64,000 nt of DNA from Ignavibacteriales bacterium (GTDB lineage Bacteria > Bacteroidota > Ignavibacteria > Ignavibacteriales > Ignavibacteriaceae), in NCBI GenBank assembly GCA_016709765.1, contig JADJMD010000013.1:62001-126000 (forward strand), written 5' to 3'. The notes below the pieces were generated by a model. The model was not told the origin of the DNA, ran no database searches, and saw only the letters and a list, made by a program, of their open reading frames with translations. Made by a program: the position numbers and the translations under genes. Shown here in pieces: positions 33,533-42,390 of this stretch (positions within the stretch are counted from its first letter, which is position 1; each line of letters opens with the position of its first letter).

Positions 33533-35143
33533 CTACTCCTCATCTTCAAGCTCATGAGTTTGTGTATTATGCTCAACGCTAAATAAAAATTTGGCTTTTG
33601 GATTTTTTTCCCGAGCACTTATTACTGAATACGATGACTCGGCAAGGTAAACCAATTTATTATGTTTATCTAAAAATAAATTGTGCGAACGAATTCTTGT
33701 TAACTCATTGATATCCTCTTCCTTATCATAAATAACCCAACAAGCTTTGTAAAAGTTTAAAGGTCTAAATCTACATGCTGCTCCATATTCATTTAGTAGT
33801 CTATATTCAAGCACATCAAACTGAAGATCACCCACAGTACCAACAACTTTTCTGCTTCCATTATTCTGAATAAAAACTTGCGCAAGTCCTTCATCAGTAA
33901 GTTGTAAAATACCTTTGTTCAATTGTTTGGATTTAAATGGATCTTCAAGATGAAGTTCTTTAAATATTTCTGGTGAAAAAGTTGGAATCCCTTTGTACAT
34001 AAAATTTTCACCTTCGGTTATTGTATCCCCGATTTTAAAATTTCCAACATCGTAAAGACCAATCACATCACCAGGGAAAGCCTCATCAATAGTCGTTTTA
34101 TCCTGTGCCATAAAAGAAGCAGGATTTGGAAATTTAATATCACGGTTCAATCTAACGTGATGATAAAATTTATTTCTCTCAAATTTTCCGGAACAAACTC
34201 TTAAGAATGCAATTCTGTTTCTGTGTTTGGGATCGAGATTTGCGTGAATTTTGAAAATGAATCCGGAAAAATTATCACTTTCCGGTTTAATCATACCCAT
34301 AGTTGTCTCTCTGGGTAGAGGTTGTGGAGCAATCGTAACAAAGCTTTCTAACAATTCTTTTACGCCAAAATTATTAACTGCACTGCCAAAAAATACCGGA
34401 GCCGTAGTTCCATTTAAATAATCTTCAATAGTAAAAGTTTCATAAGCTCCGTGGATAAGCTCAATATCATTTTTAAGTATTAATGCATCATCTCCGAAAT
34501 ATTCTTTTAGTTTTGGATCATCAACTCCATTAAACTTTTCAATTTCATCTTCAATCCTCTGCTTGTTCGCTTTGAAAAATGAAAAAGAATTTGCATAAAG
34601 ATTATATACACCTCTAAAGCTAACTCCAATTCCCATTGGATAAGTTAGTGGTCTTACTTTAATATTAAGCTTTGCTTCAATCTCATCAAGAAGTTCAATT
34701 GGATTTCTACCTTCTCTATCAAGCTTGTTTATAAAAACAATAACAGGTGTGTTCCGCATTCTACAAACATTCATAAGTTTTTCTGTCTGTTCTTCCACAC
34801 CTTTAACACAATCGATAACAAGAATAACGCTATCAACAGCTGTTAAAGTTCGATAAGTATCTTCAGCAAAATCCTTATGACCAGGGGTATCAAGGAGATT
34901 AATATTTATGCCATTGTATTTAAAGCTAAGTACAGATGTGGAAACTGAAATTCCTCTCTGCTTTTCAATTTCTTGAAAATCTGATGCTGCAGTTTTTCTA
35001 ATTTTATTTGATTTAACAGCACCTGCAATTTGAATAGCACCACTGAACAAAAGTAATTTCTCGGTCAATGTTGTTTTACCAGCATCAGGGTGACTTATAA
35101 TTGCAAATGTTTTTCGGTTCTTAATTTCTTTAATAAAACTCAT
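33533..35143 (-). CDS. prfC: Peptide chain release factor 3
   Basis: The 536-residue translational GTPase has the G1 motif 'HPDAGKTTLTEKLL', G3 'DTPGHKDFAEDTYR' and G4 'NKLD' in 'VIVFINKLDREGR'. 'GAVKSNKIRKTAASDFQEIE' and 'QRGISVSTS' form the switch I region typical of RF3 rather than EF-G. It recycles RF1 and RF2 from the ribosome after termination. It has the usual RF3 length and ends with an acidic tail ('HELEDEE'). It is not in an obvious operon. Confidence 0.95.
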   Translation of the reverse strand: MSFIKEIKNRKTFAIISHPDAGKTTLTEKLLLFSGAIQIAGAVKSNKIRKTAASDFQEIEKQRGISVSTSVLSFKYNGININLLDTPGHKDFAEDTYRTLTAVDSVILVIDCVKGVEEQTEKLMNVCRMRNTPVIVFINKLDREGRNPIELLDEIEAKLNIKVRPLTYPMGIGVSFRGVYNLYANSFSFFKANKQRIEDEIEKFNGVDDPKLKEYFGDDALILKNDIELIHGAYETFTIEDYLNGTTAPVFFGSAVNNFGVKELLESFVTIAPQPLPRETTMGMIKPESDNFSGFIFKIHANLDPKHRNRIAFLRVCSGKFERNKFYHHVRLNRDIKFPNPASFMAQDKTTIDEAFPGDVIGLYDVGNFKIGDTITEGENFMYKGIPTFSPEIFKELHLEDPFKSKQLNKGILQLTDEGLAQVFIQNNGSRKVVGTVGDLQFDVLEYRLLNEYGAACRFRPLNFYKACWVIYDKEEDINELTRIRSHNLFLDKHNKLVYLAESSYSVISAREKNPKAKFLFSVEHNTQTHELEDEE

Positions 35144-35355
35144 TATAATTTTCTTTTAATTTCAAATTAGTTTGGATAAATAATACAGTCGGCTTGTTAA
35201 AAAGTCTAAATGAAGTTGAAATGCAAGCTAATAATTTTTATTCTTAAACATGATTTTACAAATATAGTGAAATTGATTTTGACATTATATTTATCCTCAA
35301 ATTAATTCTTTCTAAAACTGATTAAAAACTTACTTTAAATTTTAATGTTAACTAA

Positions 35356-37011
35356 CTATTTCAAAGTATTCTGAAGTTCCTCGTTTGATAAATTAAAATC
35401 TTCTGGGGATACTTGATAAAATGCACTCAGCTGATGTATCATTTTTTGAAGTTCTTTGCAATCGGGCAGAAGAGATGGTTTTGATATCATTTCAAATGGC
35501 ATTTTCTTTACAAGATTGTCATACAAATCTTCAATTTCATCTTGAGCAAGTTGGAATGATAACCCAATATTATCATATAACTCCTGCTTAATCTTACTTA
35601 ATTCATTATATGCGCTAAGATGACTAATAATTACATCACTAAATATTTTCAAAGTTCCGCATAATATTTGCGGTTCAAAACCTTCGGCAAATCTTCTGAT
35701 AGCAATATCATCGATATAATTAAGAAGCAAACTTCTATCGCTGCTTCGTATTGTTGCTAATAGAAGGTGATATAATGCGCTCATATAACATTGAAAATCA
35801 TTGAGGGGCATTACCTTGTATCTACTAAATATTCCTTTCGGATTTTCATTAATGATAATTTCAGTGATTTTTGATAGTATTACATCTTTTTGTTCAATCA
35901 TTTTTTCATAGATCATCAGATTTGCTCTGCGTGCGATTCTCTTTAAAGTTGCTTCATTTTTTACGCGCCATTCATCCGGATGACTTTTCATTTTTTCCAA
36001 AAGAAACAATAACCTTCTTGTTAAATGATATCTTGCCGTTGGCTGCCAATTAAGCGCTAATTGGGTTAAGGAAGAATCAACATCGAGTTTTTTATCAATA
36101 TATTTTATCATCCAAAAACGCTCGAACGGTTCTTCGTTTGTAAGATGAAAGAATCCCAACAACTTCCTTAAAACCAAAGCAGGATATGCTAAAAGCTTAG
36201 GTAGACTTATTGGTTTTATTGCTTCACCAAAAAAGTATCGTGTGGAAATTTCAAAAATTTCTTTATGGGATGTCGAGCCTTGAGGACTTGCATTATAAAT
36301 TTCATATTTAGGAATTTCAGTTGTCTTGTCGATAATTATCTTAATTATATAACAAAGATCTCGAATATGAATATAGGGAATAGCGGACTCGCCTTTACCA
36401 GCAATTATTCTAGACTCAAGTTTTTTTGAGAGCCAGCTTGATAAAAATTTATAAAGAGGTGCAAACTCACACCAATCACTATAAACAGCAGCAAATCTGA
36501 TTACTGTACAAGGAAATCGATCTGAATATTTTTTAACTAATTCCTCACCTAACTTTTTACTTATTGCATAATGATAATCTGCATCGGGAATGGTTTTTTC
36601 AGTAATAACATTTCCATTCGATGGGAATTCACAAGCGGCGATAGAACTAGCAAAAATGAATCTTTGGGCTTCAACTATTGTAGAAAATTCTAACATATTC
36701 TTTGTTCCATCAACATTAACAATTTTATATGCAGAGTTTTCTTTGTAAGTAAAATCATAAAATGCTGCAAGATGGATTACAAAATCAGCACCGCCTTGTT
36801 TGTTTATATAATTTGCTGCTTCACTAAGTGTTGTCCAATTTGAAATATCACATTGCAGCCAAGATAGATTTGGATGATAAGGAATGTTAGCTTCTTTTCT
36901 CGAACGTCTTGCAATTGCAAATATTTTGAAATCTTCTTTAATATAATCAATTAAGTAACTTCCAATAAATCCGCTGGCACCTGTAATAACTATTGAGGGT
37001 AGTTGTTTCAT
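35356..37011 (-). CDS. NAD-dependent epimerase/dehydratase fused to helical RsbRD_N-like domain
   Basis: The first 330 residues are an extended short-chain dehydrogenase. 'IVITGASGFIGSYLIDYI' is the NAD(P)-binding loop, 'FVIHLAAFYDFTY' follows, and Tyr-x3-Lys occurs in 'DYHYAISKKLGEELVKKY'. The remaining 200 residues are all helical ('MPLNDFQCYMSALYHLLLAT', 'RRFAEGFEPQILCGTLKIFS'). They resemble the N-terminal RsbRD/co-antagonist sensory fold, a match I rate as moderate. Standard epimerases stop at about 330 residues, so the fusion is unusual. The start overlaps the stop codon of the membrane gene at 37011-37418 by one base. The substrate is unknown. Confidence 0.75.
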   Translation of the reverse strand: MKQLPSIVITGASGFIGSYLIDYIKEDFKIFAIARRSRKEANIPYHPNLSWLQCDISNWTTLSEAANYINKQGGADFVIHLAAFYDFTYKENSAYKIVNVDGTKNMLEFSTIVEAQRFIFASSIAACEFPSNGNVITEKTIPDADYHYAISKKLGEELVKKYSDRFPCTVIRFAAVYSDWCEFAPLYKFLSSWLSKKLESRIIAGKGESAIPYIHIRDLCYIIKIIIDKTTEIPKYEIYNASPQGSTSHKEIFEISTRYFFGEAIKPISLPKLLAYPALVLRKLLGFFHLTNEEPFERFWMIKYIDKKLDVDSSLTQLALNWQPTARYHLTRRLLFLLEKMKSHPDEWRVKNEATLKRIARRANLMIYEKMIEQKDVILSKITEIIINENPKGIFSRYKVMPLNDFQCYMSALYHLLLATIRSSDRSLLLNYIDDIAIRRFAEGFEPQILCGTLKIFSDVIISHLSAYNELSKIKQELYDNIGLSFQLAQDEIEDLYDNLVKKMPFEMISKPSLLPDCKELQKMIHQLSAFYQVSPEDFNLSNEELQNTLK

Positions 37012-37418
37012 TAGTTATCCAAGTTAAAATACATTTCTTGATTTAGTTTTTTATATAAAAGCAAAATCACTAAACCCATAACAAAATCTGAAATTCCCGA
37101 GAAAACTATAAGCAATTGTGAGCTTGCAATTATGAAGTAGAGGAGAAGAAAAATTGTTGCAATAAATTTTACTAATATAGAAAAAACAATAAGCTGCTTA
37201 AAGCGCTTCAAATCGTATGCAGCCATTGCATAACTAAAAGCCATCGCAATATGAAATACTCCGCCCTGTGTCGAAAAAAATCTATCGAAAGTTGACTTAA
37301 ATCCTAGAAGTTCAAATACAGATGAAGGCAATACAACAAGACCGATTCCAACAAGAAAGGAATGAAGGGCAACCAACCACAAAAAAACCGTAAGTATTCT
37401 AACTACTTTTAGGTTCAT
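37011..37418 (-). CDS. Four-helix membrane protein, partner of the epimerase fusion
   Basis: The 135-residue protein has four hydrophobic helices and little else. They start near 'LTVFLWLVALHSFLVGIGLV', 'GGVFHIAMAFSYAMAAYDLK', 'LIVFSILVKFIATIFLLLYF' and 'ISDFVMGLVILLLYKK'. It has no known catalytic motif. The arrangement resembles small DoxX- or DUF4345-like membrane proteins, but I cannot assign it. Its stop codon overlaps the epimerase-fusion start (TAATG), so the two are translated together, and the epimerase may act at the membrane. Confidence 0.7.
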   Translation of the reverse strand: MNLKVVRILTVFLWLVALHSFLVGIGLVVLPSSVFELLGFKSTFDRFFSTQGGVFHIAMAFSYAMAAYDLKRFKQLIVFSILVKFIATIFLLLYFIIASSQLLIVFSGISDFVMGLVILLLYKKLNQEMYFNLDN

Positions 37419-37567
37419 AATAAAAATGCCAACTTAATTAACTCTCTGAATTAAATTTACCTTTTATATAATTTGCCTTCAAGCATTTGTATACTTTTGG
37501 AAAATTTGAGAATTGGCAGATAAATTGCCGAGAAGAAACCTAGAATAGATTTAGTTTCAAATTTTAA

Positions 37568-38272
37568 TTACATACCAGTTAAATAAAGAAGATAAACTCC
37601 ACCTAAGATAACCAGAACCCCAGAAACTCTTTTTACCCACAATATTGTTTTTGATTCTTCCGACCAGTTTAAATATTGCTGAACTTTTTTTGTTAAAATG
37701 CCTGCCCCAATAATTACTGAACAATGTCCTATCCCAAATGCGAGGAGTAAAATTGCTGCAGAAGTAAAATTAGTTTGTGCAGTTTGAAAAACGATTCCAA
37801 GTACCGGAGCCATATATGCAAAGGTGCAAGGACCAAGGGCAATACCAAAAAGTAATCCAAGAACTAATGCAGCAAATAATCCTTTAGATTTTGTCTGCTT
37901 TAATGCTGAGGAGTTCCAATCAAACTTAATTATATCTAACAGATAAAGTCCAACCAAAAAGAAGATTCCTGCAACAAGATAATTACCTATTGCACCAACA
38001 TCTCCCATTAATCTACCGAGTGATGCCGTGATAATTCCGATTGCGGCAATAGTAGTTAAAATTCCAATTGAAAAGATTAGCGAGATATAAAAAGTTTGTC
38101 TTATTGAAATTTTACCTTGTGAACTTATAAATCCTACAACAAGTGGAATGCTTGACAAGTGGCAGGGTGATAAAAGTATAGACAACACACCCCAACCGAA
38201 TGATGCAAGCAATGCTATCCAATAGTTTTCATAGAGTGCTGTGCTTAATACAGTGAAAATTTCTTCTATCAT
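37568..38272 (-). CDS. CcdA/DsbD-like thiol-disulfide membrane carrier
   Basis: The 234-residue membrane protein has six helices with the two redox Cys of the CcdA family, Cys37 in 'LLSPCHLSSIPLVVGF' and Cys149 in 'GIALGPCTFAYMAPVLG'. It passes electrons from cytoplasmic thioredoxin to periplasmic thiol proteins. The start overlaps the stop of the exported thioredoxin gene upstream by ATGA, and together they look like a split DsbD. As the last gene in the arsenic operon it probably keeps the operon's extracytoplasmic Cys proteins reduced (inference). Confidence 0.88.
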   Translation of the reverse strand: MIEEIFTVLSTALYENYWIALLASFGWGVLSILLSPCHLSSIPLVVGFISSQGKISIRQTFYISLIFSIGILTTIAAIGIITASLGRLMGDVGAIGNYLVAGIFFLVGLYLLDIIKFDWNSSALKQTKSKGLFAALVLGLLFGIALGPCTFAYMAPVLGIVFQTAQTNFTSAAILLLAFGIGHCSVIIGAGILTKKVQQYLNWSEESKTILWVKRVSGVLVILGGVYLLYLTGM

Positions 38273-38637
38273 TTTTTAGTTTTCTCTTTTAATCCTTTAC
38301 CTTGCAATATTTTATCTATCTCTGCTTCAGGATAAAATCCTTCGTGGCGATGAAATTCTTTGCCATTTTCATCAAGAAAAATCTGAGTTGGAATCAATTT
38401 TATTCCATATTGCTTTGAATATTTTTTCTGATGTTCTTTCCAAACATCATAAAATATTACTTTAACCTGTTCACCATATTTTTCTTCAATGGCTTTCATA
38501 ACAGGTTGCATTTGCTTGCATGGAATACAATTAACGGATCCTAGTTCAACAAAAGTAACTTTTGGTTTTGTACTATTTTGTGGTAACCCACTTATTGATA
38601 AACCAAGTACAAATAATAGAATAAAATATTTTTTCAT
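38269..38637 (-). CDS. Exported thioredoxin-like protein
   Basis: The 122-residue protein has a signal peptide ('YFILLFVLGLSISGLPQ') and a thioredoxin fold with the active site Cys37-Ile-Pro-Cys40 in 'GSVNCIPCKQMQPVMKAIEE'. The cis-Pro is in 'KLIPTQIFLDENGKE'. It should work in the periplasm. It overlaps the CcdA-like gene by four bases and follows the small thioredoxin gene by one base, so it is tightly embedded in the arsenic operon. CcdA is its likely reductant. Confidence 0.88.
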   Translation of the reverse strand: MKKYFILLFVLGLSISGLPQNSTKPKVTFVELGSVNCIPCKQMQPVMKAIEEKYGEQVKVIFYDVWKEHQKKYSKQYGIKLIPTQIFLDENGKEFHRHEGFYPEAEIDKILQGKGLKEKTKK

Positions 38638-38638
38638 T

Positions 38639-38878
38639 TCAGTTTTCCTTTAACCATGTAATTATCTGATCATCTTTAGGAACAATGCCATAGCTCTTAA
38701 CTTTTTCATTAATAATTAGTCCTGGAGTCATCATAATTCCGTATCTAACCATTTCTTGAATATCTGTAACTTTTTCTACCTTTGCATCAATGTTATTTGT
38801 GGTAACAAGTTCTCTTACTTTATTTTCAAGATTCTGACATTTTTTACAACCACTGCCAAGTATTTTAACTGAAATCAT
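38639..38878 (-). CDS. Small cytoplasmic thioredoxin-like redox protein (copy 2)
   Basis: The 79-residue protein belongs to the 'redox-active disulfide protein 2' group of tiny thioredoxins. The active site is Cys11-Lys-Lys-Cys14 in 'ILGSGCKKCQNLENKV', with cis-Pro in 'IMMTPGLIINEKVKSYG'. It is a clear paralogue of the gene at 41717-41962: both share 'VEKVTDIQE' and the same length. It has no signal peptide. It could reduce arsenate reductase or feed CcdA. Confidence 0.88.
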   Translation of the reverse strand: MISVKILGSGCKKCQNLENKVRELVTTNNIDAKVEKVTDIQEMVRYGIMMTPGLIINEKVKSYGIVPKDDQIITWLKEN

Positions 38879-38881
38879 TTT

Positions 38882-39541
38882 TTATCCTTTTATTTTTGTT
38901 TTAATAAACTCACTGAGTTTGGAAAGTAAGTTTTCATCATATTCAATTTTGAGAAGTGTTTCATTTCTTACATCAAACACAACTACTGATGGCGCAAAAA
39001 ATGTTTCGTTCTTTATTTGCAATTCATTGTGTTCGTATGAATCAACAATCCAGTAATCTAGATTTTCTTCTTTTGCAAGATTTAATATTTCAATCGTCTG
39101 CTTTTTACACATTTCAAGTGTACAATAACAAGACATCGTTGCACTGAAGAATAAGAGTTTAATTTTATTTGATGAAAAGAATTTTTCATCAGCATAATTA
39201 TAAAAAGTGTTAGAGAATTGAAGATACCATTGGTTGAAAAGGACCAAGGCAGAATCTTGAGAAATGTTTTTTATGGTAGTTTCATATTTATTAAAACGAC
39301 TTTTCAGACTATCAAAATCGATTATTGAAGTTTGATATTTACTTTCAAGTTCTGCTTTATTATAATTCCTGAAAAGTACTTCTTTCAGTTTAAATAAATC
39401 AGTATCTGAATTGGAATCTTTATTTGAAAGATTAATAAAATACTTTGCTGCTGACTTCTCAATTGATTCATAGACTTGAGAACAAATATTTATTGAGACT
39501 GCTATAAAAACAAACACCAGTAACTTAAAATTTAACGTCAT
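38882..39541 (-). CDS. Exported protein with Cys cluster, arsenic operon
   Basis: The 219-residue protein has a signal peptide ('LLVFVFIAVSINICSQ') and a mainly helical first half. The C-terminal third has a thioredoxin-like strand order. It begins 'KLLFFSATMSCYCTLEMC', giving Cys138, Cys140 and Cys145, and later shows 'APSVVVFDVRNETLLKIEYD' with a Pro where cis-Pro would fall. The Cys spacing is not a standard CxxC. It may bind a thiophilic metal or metalloid, or be a diverged periplasmic thioredoxin. It sits between acr3 and the redox genes, with an RBS (AAGGGGAAA) of its own. Confidence 0.75.
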   Translation of the reverse strand: MTLNFKLLVFVFIAVSINICSQVYESIEKSAAKYFINLSNKDSNSDTDLFKLKEVLFRNYNKAELESKYQTSIIDFDSLKSRFNKYETTIKNISQDSALVLFNQWYLQFSNTFYNYADEKFFSSNKIKLLFFSATMSCYCTLEMCKKQTIEILNLAKEENLDYWIVDSYEHNELQIKNETFFAPSVVVFDVRNETLLKIEYDENLLSKLSEFIKTKIKG

Positions 39542-39580
39542 ACATTTCCCCTTAGAAATAATATAAAGTTTTACGAACTA

Positions 39581-40663
39581 CTACGGACAAATATCCATAG
39601 CTTTAATTGTTCCTTCTTCAACTTTTCCGAAATATTTTTTTTGTAACCAAAGTGCAACATTTACAAGAGCTATTAAAACAGGAACTTCAACAAGGGGACC
39701 TATAACTGCAGCGAATGCTTCTCCGCTGTTAATCCCAAAGACTGCTATCGCAACAGCGATAGCCAGTTCAAAATTATTACTGGCTGCGGTGAACGAAAGT
39801 GTTGCAGTTTTACTGTAATCTGCACCAATTTTCTTTCCCATATAAAACGAAACAAAAAACATTACAACAAAATAAATTACCAGCGGTATTGCAATCCTTA
39901 CAACATCCAATGGAATCTTTACAATATATTCGCCTTTTAATGAAAACATTACCACAATTGTAAATAACAATGCGATTAGAGTGATAGGAGAAATTTTGGG
40001 AATAAACCTTTGTTCATACCATTCTTTGGATTTTAATTTTAGGACTACAAATCTTGTTATCATTCCAGCAAGAAAAGGAATACCGAGGTAGATGAAAACA
40101 CTTTCGGCAATTTGTCCGATTGATATATCAACAGCAAAAGTTTTTAGACCTAACCAGGATGGTATAACTGTTAAGAATACATAAGCATAAATCGAAAAGA
40201 ACAGTACCTGAAATATTGAATTGAATGCGACCAATCCTGCTGCGTATTCAGTATCACCTTTAGCAAGCTCATTCCAGACAATAACCATTGCAATACAGCG
40301 AGCAAGACCAATCAATATCAATCCCGCCATATATTCAGGATAATCCTGAAGAAATATTACAGCAAGTGCAAACATTAGTATTGGTCCAACAATCCAGTTT
40401 TGAACAAGCGAAAGTGAAAGCACTTTTACATTTCTAAATACGTCAGGCAATTCTTCATACTTAACTTTTGCAAGCGGCGGATACATCATTAAAATCAAAC
40501 CAATTGCAATAGGAATATTTGTTGTACCAGATTGGAATGAATTCCAGAAATTAACAACTGAAGGGAATAAGTAGCCAGAAAAAACGCCAACAAACATTGC
40601 AAGAAATATCCACAACGTTAAGTAACGATCTAAGAATGAAAGTTTTTTTGTTAACGTGCTCAT
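39581..40663 (-). CDS. acr3: ACR3-family arsenite efflux transporter
   Basis: The 360-residue protein has ten helices and matches ACR3, not ArsB: 'LDRYLTLWIFLAMFVGVFSG' opens it, and 'VQNWIVGPILMFALAVIFL' follows. 'GLARCIAMVIVWNELAKGD' holds the conserved Cys (residue 123). The late 'NNFELAIAVAIAVFGINSGE' and 'GPLVEVPVLIALV' carry the essential Glu. It exports arsenite, driven by the proton gradient. It lies 6 bp after the ArsP-like permease in the arsenic operon. Confidence 0.95.
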   Translation of the reverse strand: MSTLTKKLSFLDRYLTLWIFLAMFVGVFSGYLFPSVVNFWNSFQSGTTNIPIAIGLILMMYPPLAKVKYEELPDVFRNVKVLSLSLVQNWIVGPILMFALAVIFLQDYPEYMAGLILIGLARCIAMVIVWNELAKGDTEYAAGLVAFNSIFQVLFFSIYAYVFLTVIPSWLGLKTFAVDISIGQIAESVFIYLGIPFLAGMITRFVVLKLKSKEWYEQRFIPKISPITLIALLFTIVVMFSLKGEYIVKIPLDVVRIAIPLVIYFVVMFFVSFYMGKKIGADYSKTATLSFTAASNNFELAIAVAIAVFGINSGEAFAAVIGPLVEVPVLIALVNVALWLQKKYFGKVEEGTIKAMDICP

Positions 40664-40669
40664 AATTTC

Positions 40670-41686
40670 TTACGCAAATATAAAATTGAATAAATATCCA
40701 ACTATTATTATTCCTAGTCCAACCACTCCTATAAAAATACTTATCAACTGAATCTTGAGAACTTTTTTCAGGATAATTGTTTCAGGTAATGACAATCCAA
40801 TTACACTCATCATAAATGCTAGAACAGTTCCTAATGAAGCTCCTTTTTCTAAAAGTGCTTGAACTATTGGAATTATACCAGCAGCATTTGAATACATTGG
40901 AATACCAATTAAAACAGAAAGTGGAACTGACCACCACGCTGATTTGCCCATAAGCGAAGCCATAAAATTTTCGGGAACATATCCGTGAATACCTGCTCCA
41001 ACTGCAATACCCAAAACAATATAAATCCAAACTTTTGCTACAATTTCTTTTACGGCTATTATACCTGTATCAATTCTATCAGCAAAAGAAAATTTTTCTT
41101 CTGTAAACTCTACCATATTAGCTTTTGTTTCATAAACCCAACTCTCAACAAATTTTTCCAACTTTAATCTTCCAATTACATATCCAGCAGTTATTGCAAT
41201 CAACAATCCTGTTGATGCATATAATAAAGCTGTCTTCCATCCGAAGAGCCCAAAGAGTAAAACAAGTGCAACTTCATTTATTATTGGGGCAGCAATTAAA
41301 AAAGAAAATGTAACTCCAAGTGGAACCCCGCTCTGCACAAATCCTAGAAACAAAGGTATTGCCGAACAAGAGCAGAATGGTGTAACAACGCCTAACGAAC
41401 TTGCTAAAACATTTCCTGCAAACAATGATTTTCCTCCAAGTATTTTTCTTGTTCTTTCTGGTGAGAAATATGAGCGTATTATACCAACTCCAAAGACAAC
41501 TAGTATAAGCAACATAATTACTTTTGGTACTTCAAAAATGAAAAACCAAATTGCATTTGTTAGATGTGTGTTTTTTTCTAAACCAATAATTGAATAAATA
41601 ATAAAATCAGTAATAGTATTTAGATTTAGATAAAGCAATATCCAAACTATTAGAAAAGATGAGAGCAGTAATAATTTATTTTTCAC
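40670..41686 (-). CDS. ArsP/UPF0718-like permease
   Basis: The 338-residue membrane protein has about eight to ten helices. The diagnostic block is 'VVTPFCSCSAIPLFLGFVQS' with Cys105 and Cys107, followed by 'LIAAPIINEVALVLLFGLFG'. A second repeat has 'LIGIPMYSNAAGIIPIVQAL'. UPF0718 proteins include ArsP, an exporter of trivalent organoarsenicals. With ArsM two genes upstream making methylated arsenic, that substrate fits here (inference). Confidence 0.85.
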   Translation of the reverse strand: MKNKLLLLSSFLIVWILLYLNLNTITDFIIYSIIGLEKNTHLTNAIWFFIFEVPKVIMLLILVVFGVGIIRSYFSPERTRKILGGKSLFAGNVLASSLGVVTPFCSCSAIPLFLGFVQSGVPLGVTFSFLIAAPIINEVALVLLFGLFGWKTALLYASTGLLIAITAGYVIGRLKLEKFVESWVYETKANMVEFTEEKFSFADRIDTGIIAVKEIVAKVWIYIVLGIAVGAGIHGYVPENFMASLMGKSAWWSVPLSVLIGIPMYSNAAGIIPIVQALLEKGASLGTVLAFMMSVIGLSLPETIILKKVLKIQLISIFIGVVGLGIIIVGYLFNFIFA

Positions 41687-41716
41687 TTTACTTATAATAT
41701 TATTTTTTAAGATTAC

Positions 41717-41962
41717 TTAATTGATATTATCCTGAATCCAATGAACTAAAGTTGATTTAGTTGGAAGTTTTCCACTCGAAATCATTTTACCATTTATCTC
41801 AAGTCCAGGCGTTGATAAAATTCCGGTTTTCATTATTTCCTGAATATCAGTCACTTTTTCAACTGAAGCATCAGCATTAAGCTCATGAATAACTTCGATG
41901 CACATTGCTTCAAGTTTTTTGCAATTTGCACAACCGCTGCCGTATACCTTTATTATATTCAT
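41717..41962 (-). CDS. Small cytoplasmic thioredoxin-like redox protein (copy 1)
   Basis: The 81-residue mini-thioredoxin has the active site Cys11-Ala-Asn-Cys14 in 'KVYGSGCANCKKLEAMC' and cis-Pro in 'GILSTPGLEINGKMISSG'. It overlaps the arsC stop codon by four bases, so it is coupled to the arsenate reductase directly upstream and is the obvious candidate to reduce it. The copy at 38639-38878 is its paralogue; the two flank the transporter genes. Confidence 0.9.
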   Translation of the reverse strand: MNIIKVYGSGCANCKKLEAMCIEVIHELNADASVEKVTDIQEIMKTGILSTPGLEINGKMISSGKLPTKSTLVHWIQDNIN

Positions 41963-42390
41963 TTTTTCTCGCTTAAATTATTTTTATAAAAATTGTAAAA
42001 ATCTTTTTTGATTTCATCCCTTATTCTGCGATAAACCGGCATGATTTCTTCTTCACTTCCAACAGCATCAGCAGGATCATCAAATCCTATATGGAGTTGA
42101 TGTTTAACATTACCTATAAAAACAGGGCAAGTCTCTTTTGCATTATCACAAACTGTAATCACATAATCAAAAGATTGTAAAAGATATTTATCAACATTTT
42201 CAGCCATACCATTCCTGATATCAATTCCAATTTCTTGCATAGCCTTAACTGCAAATGGATTTACTTTTTCTGCCGGATTTGTTCCAGCAGAAAACACTTC
42301 AAGCTTTTCATCGAACGATTTCAAAAAACCTTCCGCCATCTGACTACGGCAGGAATTTCCGGTACATAGAATTAAGATTCTTTTACTCAT
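41959..42390 (-). CDS. arsC: Thioredoxin-coupled arsenate reductase
   Basis: The 143-residue enzyme is of the low-molecular-weight phosphatase type. The P-loop 'LCTGNSCRSQMAEGF' carries the nucleophile Cys9 and Arg15. The relay cysteines Cys81 and Cys88 lie in 'ITVCDNAKETCPVF', the same spacing as in the Staphylococcus aureus enzyme. It reduces arsenate to arsenite and leaves a disulfide that thioredoxin must open. It overlaps arsM upstream and the mini-thioredoxin downstream by ATGA-type junctions. Confidence 0.95.
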   Translation of the reverse strand: MSKRILILCTGNSCRSQMAEGFLKSFDEKLEVFSAGTNPAEKVNPFAVKAMQEIGIDIRNGMAENVDKYLLQSFDYVITVCDNAKETCPVFIGNVKHQLHIGFDDPADAVGSEEEIMPVYRRIRDEIKKDFYNFYKNNLSEKK

